6,367 nt of DNA, from positions 1 to 6,367 of the forward strand of contig JBBQPM010000291.1 of the NCBI GenBank assembly GCA_038217425.1, written 5' to 3'. The notes under the pieces are model-generated. The model ran no database searches. It was not told the origin of the DNA and saw nothing but the letters and a program-made list of their open reading frames with translations. The stretch is from JAIEPT01 sp038217425. GTDB taxonomy: Bacteria; Planctomycetota; Planctomycetia; Gemmatales; Gemmataceae. Positions 5,897 to 6,367 of the stretch are shown in pieces. The stretch's first letter is position 1; each line of letters begins with the position of its first letter. Both the position numbers and the translations under genes were made by a program.

Positions 5897-5979
5897 CGTG
5901 GGAGTTCTTTGTTTTCATCCAGCGCCGGGATCGCGTGGGCGATGCGGAACAACCGGTATTGATGGCCGGCATTCAGCAG

Positions 5980-6141
5980 TTATGGCCGTTTGAACTTGGT
6001 CTTCCGCTCCGGCTTTTTCGCCTCGTCCTGGTGCTGCCTGATCCTGTCCTGGTTCTTTTGCAGGCGTTTGAACCCATCTTTTAGCTCCTCGATGAGCCGC
6101 TTGCTCTTCTCTTCCAGGTTTTCGAGGGGCTTTTCGTCCAT
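5980..6141 (-). CDS. Small charged coiled-coil protein of unknown function (53 aa)
   Basis: The protein runs from MDEKPLENLEEK to the C-terminal KTKFKRP. It is almost half Lys, Arg, Glu and Asp, has leucines and isoleucines at heptad-like spacing in the first half (LEEKSKRLIEELKDGFKRL, residues 8-26) and turns strongly basic at the end. There is no signal peptide or membrane segment, so it is cytoplasmic. I recognise no family; nucleic-acid binding or a small structural or adaptor role would fit, but neither is shown. The frame stays open to an ATG at 6255, giving 91 aa, but a good promoter (6176-6204) lies inside that extension and its transcript would begin near 6169, so ATG 6141 with GGTGAG six bases before it is preferred. 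Confidence 0.6.
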   Translation of the reverse strand: MDEKPLENLEEKSKRLIEELKDGFKRLQKNQDRIRQHQDEAKKPERKTKFKRP

Positions 6142-6175
6142 CTTCGTCTCACCGAAATATTGACGCTGGCCCTGA

Positions 6176-6204
6176 ATTCTAACAGAATCTTCAGTTAAAA
6201 TCAA
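6176..6204 (-). promoter_or_regulatory. Sigma70-type promoter for the small coiled-coil gene
   Basis: Read on the minus strand, TTGATT (6204-6199) and TAGAAT (6181-6176) are exactly 17 bases apart, matching consensus at 4 and 5 of 6 positions. The expected start of transcription is near 6169, giving a 5' untranslated region of about 28 bases before ATG 6141. It lies in a distinctly AT-rich stretch. Confidence 0.7.
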
Positions 6205-6316
6205 GCAAAAATGCCCCCGACTATGCCGATAGGGCGCGCCAATTCTTTCTGGCACAAAATACGGCGATGAGTTAAAAGAGGGGGGTAATCCATATTAACC
6301 AAGGAAGGTTCCTCCC

Positions 6317-6367
6317 ATGGCTTTTGCATTGATCGCGGCGGAAACGGCTTTTCAGCAGATCGTTTTG
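6317..6367 (+). CDS. Start of an unidentified gene (3' end outside window)
   Basis: Only 17 codons are visible: MAFALIAAETAFQQIVL. The ATG is preceded by a strong Shine-Dalgarno-like AAGGAAGG (6301-6308), whose GGAA can pair with TTCC just after it, a short fold that might partly hide the site. The N-terminus is mildly hydrophobic and lacks a positive n-region, so it does not read as a signal peptide. The gene is divergent from the coiled-coil gene and shares a 175-base intergenic region with it. No function can be assigned from 17 residues. Confidence 0.55.
   Translation, partial: MAFALIAAETAFQQIVL

Noticed and set aside
6142..6255. A 38-residue N-terminal extension of the minus-strand coiled-coil protein
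   Set aside because: A sigma70-type promoter lies inside it (6176-6204), the composition differs from the rest, and the 6141 start has its own ribosome site.
6250..6266. Sigma54 promoter (TGGCAC ... GC) for the gene at 6317
   Set aside because: The -24 element matches but the -12 element is one base out of register and lacks the TTGC core.

Overview
The window reads as chromosomal DNA of a GC-rich Gram-negative bacterium, most plausibly a planctomycete. This is an inference from the combination of a Tad secretion operon, a lipoprotein with a classic lipobox, a CimA-type citramalate synthase and long imperfect palindromes between genes. No rRNA or other phylogenetic marker is present, so the assignment is tentative.

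Bases 1-3706 are the distal part of a Tad (tight adherence, type IVc pilus) operon on the + strand. It holds the C-terminal half of the secretion ATPase TadA/CpaF (cut by the left edge), the inner-membrane platform proteins TadB and TadC, and a lipoprotein with an OmpA-like core and a Gly-Gln repeat tail. The operon closes on a strong intrinsic terminator. A 27-position stem-loop sits between tadA and tadB. After the terminator comes a 59-residue secreted or membrane peptide gene (3738-3917), followed by a 92-base near-perfect palindrome (3925-4016).

Bases 4028-5848 are a biosynthetic unit: cimA (citramalate synthase, first step of the pyruvate route to isoleucine) preceded by what looks like a complete ribosome-mediated attenuator. 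In order it contains a sigma70-type promoter (TTGACG, 17 bases, TACATT); a 23-codon leader ORF starting at the predicted transcription start, with 9 Leu/Ile/Val codons; a 7-base antiterminator arm directly after the leader stop; and a perfect 9-bp intrinsic terminator ending 22 bases before the cimA start. This is the most interesting element of the window.

Bases 5849-6367 hold a weak bidirectional terminator between convergent genes, a minus-strand gene for a 53-residue charged coiled-coil protein with its own sigma70-type promoter, and the first 17 codons of a + strand gene that leaves the window.
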